DNA of 64,000 nucleotides from Notamacropus eugenii (Eukaryota > Chordata > Mammalia > Diprotodontia > Macropodidae): positions 119,237,244 to 119,301,243 of the forward strand of contig NC_092874.1 in the NCBI RefSeq assembly GCF_028372415.1, written 5' to 3'. Of the stretch, positions 23,220 to 35,150 are shown piece by piece. Made by a program: the position numbers and the translations under genes. The notes beneath the pieces were generated by a model, which worked only from the letters and a program-made list of their open reading frames with translations, ran no database searches and was not told the DNA's origin. Every line of letters starts with the position of its first letter. Position 1 is the stretch's first letter.

Positions 23220-24195
23220 GCCCAGGGGTCATAATTCTAATAGGAAAGGGTAAGGAAGAAAAAAGAAACAACAGCAACAAAAGAAAGGAGAAGAAATAAA
23301 GTGAAAGAAATCTTGTGATACCGTGAAGAAATATTATGGGATAAGAGAAGGCTAAGATAAAACCCCAGAATAGAATAATATTGAGATAACTACAATCAGA
23401 AGTTCAGAAAAGAAAATGGAATAACCAAAAAGTCCACTTGAGGCCAGAAAAGAAAAGAAAACTGATGGAAGAGAGAAGCTTAGAGCAGAAGGTAAGAAAC
23501 CTTAGCTAACAGTAGGACACCCTGCAAAAGAATGCAAGAAACAGAACTCAGAAACTAATTAATGCAATAAGAAATAACAGAACAAAGTCATAAGGCAGAA
23601 AAACTTTAAGGATAGGAGAGAGATCTACTTTCAAAAACAACTGACCTAGAAAATAGGATTTGGAGAGAAAATATAAGAAATGGAGGGCTCCCAGGAAAGC
23701 ACACTGAAATAAAAAACCGTGAACACAATATTTCAGTGAATCACAAAAGAAGATTGCTCAGAAATATTGGAACTGGAGGGAAAAGTAATGATAAAATCCA
23801 CAGGTTACCACCAGAGAGAGGTGAAATTGTGACCGCCAAATTCCAGAACTCCTAAATCAGAGCAAAAAATATTTCAAGAATCTAGGATGTGACAGATCAC
23901 ATACAAAGGACTCAATTCAACTAGCCAGGATTAGGCATTAATACCACTAAGGGAAAGAAGAGATTAGAATATGCTATAACAAAGAGAAGTTACCCTGCAA
24001 GAGTAGGGAGTAAAAAAAAAAAAAAAAAAAAAAGGATCTTACCAAAGTCAATCTTTTTTCAAGCAATCTTCTTACAAAAACCAGAGCTGTGAAAAACCTT
24101 CAAAGAATACGAAGAAAAATATAAAATTTGAACATCTCTGAAAAACAAAGTGATGAATAAGGGTTTGCACGCTGAAAAGAAAGCTGCCTCTTAAA
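23220..24195 (+). mobile_element. A-rich LINE-derived stretch, family uncertain
   Basis: Strongly A-rich on one strand for 1 kb with word order reminiscent of the 5' or ORF1 part of a LINE (GGGAGTAAAAA, TTACCCTGCAAGAGTAG, ACCAGAGCTGTG). No usable open frame. A pure A run of 22 lies at 24012-24033. The family is not resolved. Confidence 0.4.
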
Positions 24196-24394
24196 AGTCC
24201 TACCATTTTCTAAGTGTCAGTGAAGGGGAAAATAAGGAAATGTTCCTGCAAAATTCTTCCTAAACCTTTTACTTAGCAATAAAAAATATGCTTGAAAAAA
24301 TATGCTTGAAAAAATTGGGGTGTTGGGGAAAAACATAAAAGTGAATATGTTAAGTATCATAATGGATATCAATGGGTAATTTTTAAACTGAAGC

Positions 24395-24640
24395 TAGTGC
24401 TGTTGAGTTGTTTCAGTTGTGTCCGATTCTTTGTGACCCCATTTGGGTTTTTCTTGGCAGAGATATTGGAGATATGCCATTTCCTTCTCCAACTCATTTT
24501 ACAAATGAGGAAATGGAAGCAAACAGGGTTAAATGACTTGCCCAGGGTCACACAACTAGTAAGTTTCTGAGGCTGGATTTGAACGCAGGAAGATGAGTCT
24601 TCCTGACTCCAGGCCTGGCACTTTATCACCTAGCTGCCCC
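24395..24640 (-). mobile_element. Mar-1-like CORE-SINE, full length
   Basis: Begins on the plus strand with the reversed RTE-type end (GTCCGATTCTTTGTGACCCC) and closes with the reversed head CACCTAGCTGCCCC. Confidence 0.95.
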
Positions 24641-24644
24641 AATA

Positions 24645-25345
24645 ACTACAATATGACTGTAAATTAGATCAGTAAGAGGTTAATTTAAAAAAATTATATA
24701 TATATATATAATTTTTAGAAATAAGTTGGCTGTGGAGGCAGAGGAGCATCAGTACCCAAGATAAAATTTTAATACTTAAGATAACTTATCCTTATAGTCA
24801 ACCCCTATCCTCAGCAGGATGATTTCTGGATGCCCAGCTGAATCAGGGCTAAGTCCTGCTCTTTGTAGCAGGAAAAATGTACTATTACTTCCCTATGGGA
24901 AATAATTTCATCCTTGTAAATGGGGTCATCACTCTGTGTCCTCCTTCTAATGATGGGACTTCTAGACCAAGTTCAGATAATCCTCAGGAGAATAATTGGA
25001 AGTTGGCTGCATAATAAAACCTCATTAATTTGTACTGTACTAATATAAAATCTAAGGTAATTTGACCTGAGTTTGAGCTAAAGTTTACCTGTGCCTCATA
25101 TGTGGAGGGGGAAAATTTGTAATCAAGTGGTTAGTCTAAAGGAGAATGGAGAAGGGGTCAGATTCAACCTGCCTCAGAGAACAAACTGTTTTTAAGCCTC
25201 CTGTGCAAGAAATGATGCTAATTATAAATGAGTCATTGATTCATCATTGTAAGCTGTATTAGTAACAGTGCACTACCAGTTACTTTCCATCACTGTGTGC
25301 CTCTGAAAATAATGAAAACAGCACTTCTCGGCAACATATTCTACC
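24645..25345. other. Unique stretch with a homeodomain-like word cluster
   Basis: An AT dinucleotide run lies at 24695-24712. From about 25190 to 25320 the sequence is repeat-free, with GATGCTAATTATAAATGAG and TCATTGATTCATCATTG, a possible short regulatory element. No gene. Confidence 0.35.
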
Positions 25346-25349
25346 ATCT

Positions 25350-25415
25350 AGACTTTTTACCAGCACTTAGCGCACAGTAGGCTCTTAGTAAGCGTTTATT
25401 CGTTGATTTACTCCT
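25350..25415 (+). mobile_element. L2/MIR terminal fragment
   Basis: CAGCACTTAGCGCACAGTAG then GCTCTTAGTAAGCG is the shared L2/MIR 3' end. Confidence 0.6.
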
Positions 25416-25739
25416 TCAGACTCTCCTCTAGTCTCCCATTATTTAAAATTAGTAAAGTTTATCAACCATGCTTTTTGAAAGTCTTTTTTTTTTTCAACAG
25501 TGACTGTGTAGGACCTGAATTTGTTTTCTGTGTGGCACCAGGGCCTTGCAAAAGCTTGCTGGACTAGAATTCTGAAGACATGGATCTAACCAGAACCTTT
25601 TCATTGATTTCTGGACTAGGCAATCCACTTTACATTACTGCACCGACCAAGTTTTCTCACTTGTAAAACAACGAGGTTAGGCAACAATCACCTCTAAAGC
25701 ACCTTGCCTCAACTGCCATTCCCTCCCCTTCCCCTAAAG

Positions 25740-26515
25740 AGAGAGCTTCAGTCCCACATTTCCAGCTACCTGCTGGTCCTAGACGTCCCACTGGCACCCC
25801 CAACTCAACATGTCTAAAACAAAATTGATCATTGCCACCTTCTTCCCTACTCTCCATGCCTCTTGCTGACTTCTCAATTTCTGCTCCTGTTACTACCGCT
25901 CTCCCAAGCTCTGAGCCCTGCTATGACCTTAGAGCCCCTCTGTTTCCTCCTTTCCCATATACAATATCTGTATCCTGTACATTCTTCCTTGGCAATATTT
26001 CTTGCATCTGCCTCTTCCTTTCCACTGCCACTCCCCTAGCTGTAGTTCAGGTTCTTATCATCTCTAGCCAGATTGCAATAGCTTTCTAAGAACTCTTCCT
26101 GGCTCCATACTTTCTCTTCATCTAATTCATTTTACAGATTAATTCTCTAAAAGTACCGTTTTGATTGTATCAATCTCCTGCTCAGAAATCTGTAGCTGCT
26201 CACCATGGCTTGTGTTTGGAATTCAAAGCCCATTCTACTCTTCTGTCCTGAACCTGTCTTTCCAGCTACGTTGCCCGCCACTCCTTTACTTAAAATTACA
26301 GAATCATATGATTTCAATTTAGAAAGGTCCTTAGAAATCATCCATCCCAACCTGCTCTTTGTTCCAGTCAGCCTGACCTATTTGCTATTCCTCCAATGTA
26401 AATCTGAGTTTATTACTTCCATACTTTTGCTCACTGAATTGCCCTTCTGACCTTCCTTCTACCTCCACTGTCAGAAATCCTGTCCATCATCCCTAGTTGT
26501 CTTTTTAGGCCCACC
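25740..26515 (+). mobile_element. L2 LINE fragment interrupted by a MIR
   Basis: CCCAACTCAACATGTCTAAA near 25800 is the L2 ORF2 word after the RT core, and GATTGCAATAGCTTTCTAAG and TTGGAATTCAAAGCCC follow. A minus-strand MIR piece (ACAGAATCATATGATTTCAA, about 26290-26365) interrupts it before L2 resumes. Confidence 0.75.
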
Positions 26516-26559
26516 TCATGCATTAATGCCAATCTAAACCAATCTAACCAATTATAAAA

Positions 26560-26655
26560 ATTTTTAAAGTATTAACCATGTGCAAGGGAAAGGGAAATAA
26601 GATTAAGCAAAAAACAGATCCTTCCCTCAAAAAGCCTACATTCCACTCGTGGTAG
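26560..26655 (-). mobile_element. L2 3' fragment
   Basis: TATTAACCATGTGCAAGGGA and CTTCCCTCAAAAAGCCTACA are eroded reversed L2 terminus words. Confidence 0.5.
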
Positions 26656-26659
26656 AATC

Positions 26660-26890
26660 TTCTACCCTATATTTTTTTGTCTCTCCCATGATGCCCTCCC
26701 TTATTCTTCAGTTCTGTAAAACTTCATTTTTATCTTTCACTTATTGTTGTTTTTGTTCTTTTTATTAGAATTATTTGTATATCTCATCTCTTCTGTTCAA
26801 TCAGAAGCTCTTTGAAAATAAGGATAACTTGGTTATCAGTTACAGTGCCAAGAACATAGTAGGTACTGTATTGCAAATAAGTACTCTTTA
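26660..26890 (+). mobile_element. L2 3' end
   Basis: AAGCTCTTTGAAAATAAGGA then GTGCCAAGAACATAGTAGGT is the L2 terminus in sense orientation. Confidence 0.65.
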
Positions 26891-27384
26891 CTGAGACAGA
26901 GCAAATGTTTCCACCTCTCTATCTGTAAAGGGGGCAAAGAAACCCTCCCCACTGACTTACCTTGTGGATTTCAAAATGATGTTGTATTTACCAAGACCAA
27001 TTTCTGTGCCCATGATAGCATTAGATCCCTGGCACTCTTTTTCCTGCTATAGCAACCACAAAACAAAAATGTTGCTCTTCTCAAAACAGTGGAAGCAGTT
27101 TGCCAGGCAAAGAAAGGAGTAGGGAGAAACTGAGGTGGCAGAAGGTGCCAAATTGTTGGTTCACCCTCCAAACTTCACCTTAGTCTATATCTTTTGCCAA
27201 ACATACTATATCCTCCGGGCAATATTGTTGTTTTCATGGAAACATATTTTGGGAAAAAAAAACAAACCTGTTATTCCACACAGATACCATTTGAAGGAGA
27301 AAGATGATGATCTGCCTTTGCAGATGGGTACTCTAAGTCTCCAAAATGAGGGGATTGGGGAAGAGCAGAACTTTTGTTTTAATT
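26891..27384. other. Unique intergenic stretch
   Basis: Nothing recognisable as a gene. It is repeat-free at about 27100-27380. Confidence 0.4.
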
Positions 27385-27389
27385 GGCAT

Positions 27390-27592
27390 CATAGAAAGAT
27401 ATCATCGATCTAAAGCTGGAAAGGGTTCTGGGAGGTCAAGCATAGCCTCTGTATTTTACAGAAGAGGAAGTATAGAACAGAGTGGTCAAGTGACTTGATT
27501 GAGGTCACACAGCTAGCAAATGTTTGCAGGGGATTTGAACCCAGGTCTCCTTGACTTCAAGTCCAATACCCTATCCACTATACCATAGCATA
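27390..27592 (-). mobile_element. MIR-like CORE-SINE
   Basis: TATTTTACAGAAGAGGAAGT, GAGGTCACACAGCTAGCAAA and GGATTTGAACCCAGGTCTCC are reversed core and B box. Confidence 0.85.
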
Positions 27593-28755
27593 TGTACCAA
27601 TCTGGAATGCCTTCTAAGTCACAATCTGTTTAATTGACTACCACAGCAAACCTGGGCATTGTGCTTCTATCATGGTGATAGAATAAATCTCATAATTATC
27701 TCTACTGCTTCTCCCATGTAAGCATGATTATAATGTATCTTTTGAAAGAGGAACACAGAGGATACAGGACTCATAAATTCTATGTAACATGAACGTATGA
27801 ACAATGGAACGACTGAACCATCCCCCAGCTTTCCCTATTTCTTCATAGCTACCAATCATAAGGAAAACTAACTACAGAAGGCTCTGAAGCACTATGGGTG
27901 AGTTTCACTTATGATAGCTCTCAGACTGCTCCATTCTTGAGAACAACAGTCTCCTACGTATGTCTCCTGCCCAGAAACAATTTCTGTTTCTCTATCACAT
28001 GCCACCTATCCAGATTAGCCCAAGCATCACTCCCAAGATGAGTGATGGCTCTTATACAGTCCCTAGGAATTTTATGCAATCCCAATTTTGTAGTTCTCAC
28101 TGATTTCCTGGAAGCTTCTTTAAAACTTACATGGTCTCATCTTGACCCATCATAAACTGCTGGGGTTTTTTTCTTTACCCAAGAACATGTAGCAGTAATT
28201 TGGTTTTCTGATGACTAATACAGTGAAAAACCTTTTTCACTTGCAAGAATAATTTTCCAATTTTAAAATCACTGACTGAATAGAAAGGGGTTCATGTTTC
28301 TTTTCCTTGGTGAATAATCTTCGGGGACAGCAAAAGAGTGTTACAAACAAGAGGTGTCCCCTAACCCTCAGTTATTCTTGAATCATATTCTCAGCCTTTG
28401 GTGTTAGGTTTGGGGTATTTAATGTGCTACAGCTTCACAGTCTGGATGACACTGAGGTCTTCAAACATTTTCCATTTATAAACATTTTCCAATCAAGTAC
28501 TTCAAAGAACTGACTGTACATGGAGGATGATCCCTTAGCCAGGGGCAGAGATGACTTGGGCTTTCAATCCCTTCTTGGCACTAATTCCAGGAACTCTGGT
28601 CCTTGGGCTAGAGTGACTAACCACTGGCCACTCTTACTCTCTTCTTAATTTTAACAATCTCAAAATCCTAATTTGAGGGTCCTCGAGGATCCTTATATAT
28701 ATCCTTATATCCAGAGGTCCTGCTCAGTGATTATCTGTTGTCTCCCTTTTGTTGC
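27593..28755. other. Long unique stretch, no gene seen
   Basis: About 1.15 kb without a repeat that I can name and without a credible coding frame. It is a candidate search space for lncRNA exons or enhancers, but no motif singles out a position. Confidence 0.4.
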
Positions 28756-29069
28756 TGCCACTGAGTCTTGATATGCTCATCAAATGTGCAGATGATACAA
28801 AGTTAGGAGAGATAACTAACACGTTGGATAAATAAAATCAGAATTCAAAAAGATCTTGACAGGCTAGAGAACACTGAGTCACATCTAATAAGATGGAAGT
28901 TAATAGAGATAAATGTAAGTCCTACATTTGGCTTCAGAAAATCAGAGGTATATGGCTAAACAGTAGTTTGAAAAAGATCTGGAGACTTTAGTAGACCACA
29001 AGCTCAGTATAACTCAAGAGTGTGAAACGGTAGCAAAAAAAAAAAAGTAAATACAATCACAGGTTACAC

Positions 29070-29445
29070 AGAAGAGCATCGTGTTCAGGGTTAGGTGGCT
29101 GGAGTAATGGAGTTAGGTGGATGGAGTAATGGAGTTAGGTGGATGGAGTAATGGAGTTAGGTGGATGGAGTAATGGAGTTAGGTGGATGGAGTAATGGAG
29201 TTAGGTGGATGGAGTAATGGAGTTAGGTGGATGGAGTAATGGAGTTGGAGTCAGGAAGGTGTGAGTTCAGAACCTTCATAATACACTACCTGGGTGACTC
29301 TGGGCAAGTCACTCAACCTCCCTGTGTCTTAGTTTCCTCATCTGTAAAGTGAGCATAATAAAAGTATTTACCTCACAATGTTATCGTAAGGCTCAAATGA
29401 GATAACATTCTTAAAGAGTTCTGTAAACCTTAAAACATCATATAG
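29070..29445 (+). mobile_element. MIR-like CORE-SINE with expanded head, inside L3/CR1
   Basis: The head holds the minisatellite listed next. After it come GAGTCAGGAAGGTGTGAGTT, core GTGACTCTGGGCAAGTCACT and tail GGCTCAAATGAGATAACATT. Confidence 0.85.
29091..29244 (+). repeat. 22-bp minisatellite, seven tandem units
   Basis: Unit TTAGGTGGATGGAGTAATGG plus AG, seven copies end to end (154 bp). Copies 2-7 are identical; the first has C for A at unit position 10. The unit is the SINE head itself (GGTGG...GGAGT). Identity between units implies recent expansion. Confidence 0.97.
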
Positions 29446-29797
29446 GAAAGGCATAGTCCCAATATACTCTGCTTGGTCGGACCACATCCAGATTATTATG
29501 AGCTGGGCACCACATTTGAGGAAAGAAACAGGAGAGTGCCCAGAGAAAGCTGGACAGAATGGTAAAGTACATAGTGTTCAGGCCATAGAAAGAATAGCTG
29601 AAAAAACTAGGGAATGTCTAGCCTAGAGAAGAGGAAAGAGGGATATGGTAGCTGTCTCTCAGATGTGTAGGACTACAGCAGGGAAGAGGGATAAGACTTG
29701 TCTTGCTTGGCTACGGTGGACAAAATTAAAAGGAATGGGTAAAAGTTACAGAAAGACTGACTTGGGCTTGATATAAGAAGAAACTTCACTGTAGTTT

Positions 29798-30014
29798 TTG
29801 TTGTTCAGTCGTGCTTGATTCCTTAGGACCCCATTTGGGGTTTTCTTGGCTAAGATACTAGAGTGATTTGTTGTTTCCTTCTCCAGCCCTTTTTACAGAT
29901 GAGGAAAATGAGGCAAATTAGGTTAAATGACTTGCCCAGGGTCATACAACTAGTAAGTCTGTGAGGCAGGGTTTAAATCCAGGTCTTCCTGATTCTAGGC
30001 CTGGGGCTGCCCTA
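29798..30014 (-). mobile_element. Mar-1-like CORE-SINE inside L3/CR1
   Basis: TTGTTGTTCAGTCGTGCTTG opens the reversed RTE-type end and CTAGGCCTGGGGCTGCCC closes at the head. L3 resumes with CCTATACAAAGGTGGAACAG. Confidence 0.9.
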
Positions 30015-30325
30015 GTAATGAGACCTATACAAAGGTGGAACAGGTTACCTTAAGAAGGTAATGGGTTCTCTATTGTTAGAAGTCTTCAAGCAGAGACTAG
30101 ATGACCATTTGTTATGCTACGGAAGAGATTCTTAGTCAAGTCTAAGGAAGGACCCTTCCAACTCTGAGATTCTGTGGTGCTTGGTTTTAGCAACCCCACT
30201 ACAAATCTACATTTTTAAAGGATTTATTTCTCAGGAAAATAGTATACAGAAATATCAAACACTGAGTTTCAGGTAATGAAGGATACATATAAATCAAAAC
30301 TACCTAGTAGAGTCTGGGTGCTATC

Positions 30326-30563
30326 CAGGGATATACTGGAACCAGCTCAAACTGGCTTACTTACCTACTGTTAAATTTCCAATTTGCTTGGAAATCAGCA
30401 AATGGTACCAATCAAAACTTGATTTATTGTTTTCTTGGTTGTCTAGACTTAAGAAAGTGATATAGAAAATGTTAATAATGCAAATTTAATTTAAAAGTCT
30501 ATCATGGGTACAATTCTCTTCTGTCAGAGAGGCAGTTGTTAAACATTTACCAGCACACTCAGG
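30326..30563 (+). mobile_element. hAT-like MITE, family A copy 2
   Basis: Starts CAGGGATATACTGGAACC, has CTTGGTTGTCTAGACTTAAG in the middle and ends TTAAACATTTACCAGCACAC. Its ends are imperfect inverted repeats. Flanking 8-mers are only weakly alike. Confidence 0.7.
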
Positions 30564-30634
30564 TCTGCTCTCTAGTTCAAGTTTTTTGAAGGATGAACTT
30601 CATCCCATATTTCTCTATTCCTGTCAGCCTGAGA

Positions 30635-30838
30635 AGTAAGTAGTACAGTGTATTAGAAAGAAAACTAGAGCTGGGATCAGAGGAGTTGTGTTCAAATCCC
30701 CCCTTTTTATCACTAGTTCTGTTGTTTTGGATATATCACTTCCCTCTCTCTGGGACCCGTTTCTCTCATGTATAGAATGAGGAAGTCAGACCTTAGAAAT
30801 CATCTAATCCCTTTTGACTGTAAATCCTATGATCTGTT
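30635..30838 (+). mobile_element. MIR-like CORE-SINE, eroded
   Basis: GTGTTCAAATCCCC (B box), then GGACCCGTTTCTCTCATG and the tail AAATCATCTAATCCC with CTATGATCTG. Confidence 0.7.
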
Positions 30839-31106
30839 GTCACGACATACTTCTCGTTTCTCTTGTATATTGGCCTCTCACAAAAAAAAAAATAGCATTT
30901 TTCTTTTCAGAATTGCTTAATGTTGATTTGAGTTTGGAACATCTTTGCATTCTGGATCAAATCATTGTCCCATTCTATAATTCCAGACTCACCCTCAGAC
31001 ATTCAGAAAGTCTCTAGAGTCCCATCACTATTAAATGTGCAGCTAACTAGAGATTTCTACCCCACCCTCCTCCTCCTCTACCACTGTCATCATCAGTGAG
31101 CATTTC

Positions 31107-31246
31107 TTAGGATCACAGAGCTAAGGGGCCATCTAGCCAAACCGCCTTCATTTCTGAGATAGGAAAGGAAACTGAGACCCAGGGAAGCTAAGTAAGATAT
31201 GCTTAAAGTCAGACAAGTACTAAGTTTCCGAGTTGGAATTTGAGTC
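31107..31246 (-). mobile_element. MIR-like CORE-SINE fragment
   Basis: GATCACAGAGCTAAGGGGCC, GGAAACTGAGACCCAGGGAA and GAGTTGGAATTTGAGTCC are the reversed tail, core and B box. Confidence 0.75.
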
Positions 31247-31247
31247 C

Positions 31248-31493
31248 AACTAAGTGGCACAGTGGGGAAATCTGGTACCAGCTCTGGAGCCAGGAGAACC
31301 TGGGTTCAAAACTACTTTCAGGCATTTGCCAGCAGTGTGACCCTGGGCAAATCACTTAACCCTGTTTGCCTCAGTTTCCTCATTTGTAAAATGAGCTAGA
31401 GAAGGAAATGGCAAACCAGTCCAGTATCTTTGCCAGGAAAACCCTGTATGGGGCCATGGAGAGCCAGACAAGACTGAGGACACAACAACAAAA
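31248..31493 (+). mobile_element. Mar-1-like CORE-SINE, full length
   Basis: Head ACTAAGTGGCACAGTGG, CTGGGTTCAAAACTACTTTC as altered B box, RTE-type end ending in ACAACAACAAAA. It lies head to head with the fragment on its left. Confidence 0.9.
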
Positions 31494-31499
31494 CCTCTG

Positions 31500-31600
31500 A
31501 CTAAATAAACGTGCAACAGCCCCGGGAATATAAATAATTAAACAATTCTTACTTGCAAGGAACTTACATTCTAATGGGGGAGAAGGAAAAGAACTCATGA
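31500..31600 (-). mobile_element. L2 3' fragment
   Basis: CAAGGAACTTACATTCTAAT then GGGGGAGAAGG is the reversed L2 3' UTR. Confidence 0.6.
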
Positions 31601-31989
31601 GAAATTATATTAGAATTGTTCTCGCATCACTCAAAAAGTGATTTGGCCTGACACCCAGTTCTTCCCCAAAATTTATGTAAAAAAATTTCTTTGGATAGCT
31701 TTCCTCACACTGCCATCATCCAATCCACTGCTTGAAACTGACTGAAAGACAGCAAGACAGTATTATTTGATTTTTTTTTAATCTGGGAAACCATAATTTT
31801 TATTAAAAATTTGTCCCTATTAAGGAATTTTCTTTGTACAAACTGTCCCTAAGTTGTAATTCACAGCAAAAAGCTGCTTTATTTAAATTTTACTGAGGAG
31901 AAAACTTGCTAGACCTTAGTGGGCCAAGCAAGCTGTCTCACTCCCAGGGTTTATACTGTTCAAAAGCAAAACAATTTTATATACATATG

Positions 31990-33060
31990 TGTGTGTGTGT
32001 GTTTTTAACATTTAAATTTTTTGTTATGAACTTCACAGTTAACAATAAAAATGAACATTTCCATATCCAAAACCAGAAAAGGAAGATTGCATTAAAAAAC
32101 CATTAATCTACCATGTACAGCTTGGTCTTTTTAAAATATGCATCAAATTTAACATGGTAGGACCAACACTATATCCTGGTCTGTGTCCCCTTATGAACTT
32201 TCTTTTCAGCTCTCTACTAAATATTTTAAATTAATTTAATTATATCTATTTAATAATTAATTTAATTAATAATATTTGATTAATATTCATTGGTACCATC
32301 TGCCTTTTATTTTTTCAGCATTATCACTACTCTCCTCACTTCCACCCCCTACAATCTTCTACACCCAGATAAAAGTTCTTCACTATAACAAGTATAATCA
32401 AGAAAAAACAAATGCATCATGTTGACTGTGTCTGGACATATTTCTCAGTCTATGACTACAGTCCATCACCTTTGTCTCTGCCAAAAATTGGGAAGAATGC
32501 TTTGTCATCAGTCTTCCAGAATTGTGGGTGGTCATTGCATTGATTAGAGTTCTCAGGTACCTTAGAATTATCTTCCTTTCCAATGTGGTAATCAATATAT
32601 AACCTGTTCTCTTGGTTCTTCGTTCTGTATTGGTTTCTCCAAATTTATCCTTTTCACCATTTGTTAGAGCACAAAGATGATCTATGCATTCATATGCCAT
32701 AATGTGTTCCACCACTTGCCAACTGATGAAACTTTCTTTCCATTACTTTGTTAAAATAAAAGGTACTGCCATCAATATGTTTGTACCTATAGGTCCTATT
32801 CCTCTGTCTTTGATATCTTTGAGATATAGGCCCAGTAGTGTCATTTTTGGATTAAAGGGTAAAGATAGTATGGTGACTGTGGGGCTATATTTCTAGGTTG
32901 CTTTCAAGGATGGCTGGACCACCTCACAACTCCACCAACAATGTACCTCCCATGATCCCTCCAATTATTTGCTTACCATATTTATCAGCCTTATACTGTT
33001 TTAATTTGTGTTTCTTATTTGGAGCATTTTTATAGGGTGGTCTTCTAGTCAGAATAAGTC
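31990..33060 (-). mobile_element. L1 3' UTR and ORF2 end, antisense
   Basis: Same family as 13480-15575: GCATCAAATTTAACATGGTA (about 32140), CTTGCCAACTGATGAAACTT (about 32715), TAGGCCCAGTAGTGTC (about 32827), CTCCACCAACAATGTACC (about 32931) and TGTTTTAATTTGTGTTTC (about 32997). Confidence 0.85.
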
Positions 33061-33162
33061 CTCTTCCCCCCCATAGACTGATCCTTGTAATGCTAATGAG
33101 AGTTAAAGATCTTCCCCACCCATTAATGGGCCTGCACATTGATTAGAAGAGTTATTTTTTTT

Positions 33163-33660
33163 TGTAGGAAGGTCCACACCTTCTGTTAATTTCTAATGAG
33201 GTACTGGTTCTCAAGGGTTGTGATGCCCTCTGACACTGAAAAGTGTACAAATACTCTGAGGTGAAGTTTTACTTTGGGGCTTAGTTTTTGGAAGAAGGTT
33301 TAGATGAGACTCTGGAAAGTCGCTATGGAGCTCCCCCAGCTTTGAAAACCCAGGTGCTGGTACTTCTCTCTCTGGTAACCATGTATGTATATAATGGTCA
33401 GACAGTTGTATCTGTCTTTTGATCTGTGATATATGTATTACTTATGGTCAGACAGTTGGAGGCCCTGTTTATGTTTATTTCTCTGTTTGTATTATCCCTG
33501 AAGTTCAGGGTGCTGACTTTTCTCCTGAACTAAGTGAATGATTCATGTGCTTGATTAAAGTAATTGGTGACCCCTCAAAAGTTGCCTTCCTTTCAGAAAA
33601 GCAGATCTAAGAACCTGTACAGCAGGCCCTCCTGTGTATGTCAGGGTCCTTGCTGTTACA
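33163..33660 (-). mobile_element. Possible solo LTR of an old retrovirus-like element
   Basis: A 498-bp block with TG...CA ends on both strands and short imperfect inverted termini (TGTAG/TTACA). On the minus strand it has an AATAAA-type signal in the middle. A 15-base word, ATGGTCAGACAGTTG, occurs twice inside it. I see no convincing target-site duplication and no internal region, so this is a fossil solo LTR at best. Family not assigned. Confidence 0.4.
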
Positions 33661-34445
33661 ATCCTAAAGTCAGTTCTCAAGAAGTAGATCCACTTCACTC
33701 CTAACCTTGACCCTGCTAGGCCTTGGGGACAAGAAATGCCTCTTCCTGGGGCTGGGGTGGGGGAAGGAGAGAGGGAAGGAGGGTTAGAAAGAGCAGGCCT
33801 TTGGAGAAAGGAGCCAAAAGACCAAATGAAAGAGAGGAAGGAGGAGTCTCCAGTAAAAAACTGCTAACCCAGAAACCCAATATCCCAATGACAAAGGAAC
33901 GCACTCTTCTGGTTGTTGCTTCATTCACTAAGACGCCTGCACGTATGTCCCTCACTGGACCCCAAAGCCTGCCAAGGAGAAAGAGAGCAGCAACTTCACA
34001 AAGCAATAACAAGGACAGAGTGTTCTATTCCGCCTGAGTCTCCTGGCTGGTCACTGTTTCCATTGCCTTTTGTTTTCTTCTAGCATTCCCTTCCCTTGTA
34101 TCTCAGATTCCTCAGAGCTTTGGATAAGCTACAACGGTTCTACACTGTGACATCACCCAAGGAGTCATCTGACACACCCAGGCCTCTTGAAGCAAGAAGC
34201 ATGGGCGCAGAACTTTTTAATTGATGTTCTTCCACTATTTTGGCCACAGACCACAGCCCTCATTCCTTCCCCAATCCTTCTCCACCTCCCAGCCTTGGAT
34301 TTCAGAACAAGCATCATACAGTGGACTGGGAAGTCACACACTCCTTGGCTCTTATCATTTTTCCTTTTTCTAAGTTTATCTCAGTGGGTGGGTTTCTCCA
34401 CCAAACACAACTTGGTGGCGTTATCTTTTATCTTTGTCAATAGGT
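33661..34445. other. Unique intergenic stretch
   Basis: A GGA-rich patch near 33755-33850; no gene. A 104-codon plus-strand frame here has no domain. Confidence 0.4.
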
Positions 34446-34810
34446 TATTGTAATCATAAAGTTTTGAGCTGGAAAGTACCTTAGAAGTCATTTAGAACAA
34501 TGCTTTCTTTTTATGAATAAGTAAACTGAGGTCTAGAGAGATGGTAGAATCACAGATTTAAGAGTGGCCTCAGAGATCACCTGGAATGGCCAACCCCCTC
34601 ATTTGACAGAAGAAGAAACTGAAATCCAGAGATTATTAAGTGATTTACTCAAGGTTGGCAATAAGTAGCAGAGCTAAGAAGCTAACCCAGTTCCTTTGAC
34701 TCTAAATCCAGAGACCCAGAAAGAGCTTTTCCCACATCAGTCTGTCTCACATTATTTTATGGTCCTTTCCAGCTCTAAAATTCTGTTCTGGACTGTGTTT
34801 TACCAGTTCT
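34446..34810 (-). mobile_element. Two tandem MIR-like CORE-SINE remnants
   Basis: First copy from ATAAAGTTTTGAGCTGGAAA; second from TAGAATCACAGATTTAAGAG, with GACAGAAGAAGAAACTGAAA and the eroded B box near 34680. A short tail word CCTTTCCAGCTCTAAAATTC near 34766 belongs to a third, sense-strand piece. Confidence 0.7.
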
Positions 34811-35150
34811 TTCCATCCTGTACTTGTGGCTTCCTTACCCTAGATGTACCATCTTAAATGAGACCCTATGGAGGTGACTTCTGACTTTATGGAACCATTT
34901 TCCCATTGATTTGAAATAATTTTGATCCTATCCTACAGAGAATGGACAAATCTGATGAGAAAATTTAGTAGAATTCTGTCTTTAAATTACATGGGATGCT
35001 TGCAATTTTCATTGTTTCTATTTACTTATACTTATATATATCATATCACCATAAGCCCAGTCTCAGATTACCTGGCATCTTTTTTTTAATGTTCAGACAA
35101 CAAAAACAATGCTAATGATCATAAATTCCAGTTGAATTTTGATAATACTG
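34811..35150. other. Unique intergenic stretch
   Basis: AT-rich, no element named. Confidence 0.4.

Larger units (their letters stand above)
28760..30180 (+). mobile_element. L3/CR1-clade LINE 3' region, split by two SINEs
   Basis: Starts with an RT block readable as CADDTKLGE (28783-28809), the conserved ADD catalytic region. It continues through ATGGAAGTTAATAGAGATAA, TGGTCGGACCACATCCAG and ends CAACTCTGAGATTCTGTGG. A plus-strand MIR at about 29070-29445 and a minus-strand Mar-1 at 29798-30014 interrupt it; L3 sequence resumes in order after each. Old and dead. Confidence 0.85.

Noticed and set aside
29091-29244. CRISPR-like regular array
   Set aside because: Tandem units without spacers in mammalian DNA; it is a minisatellite.
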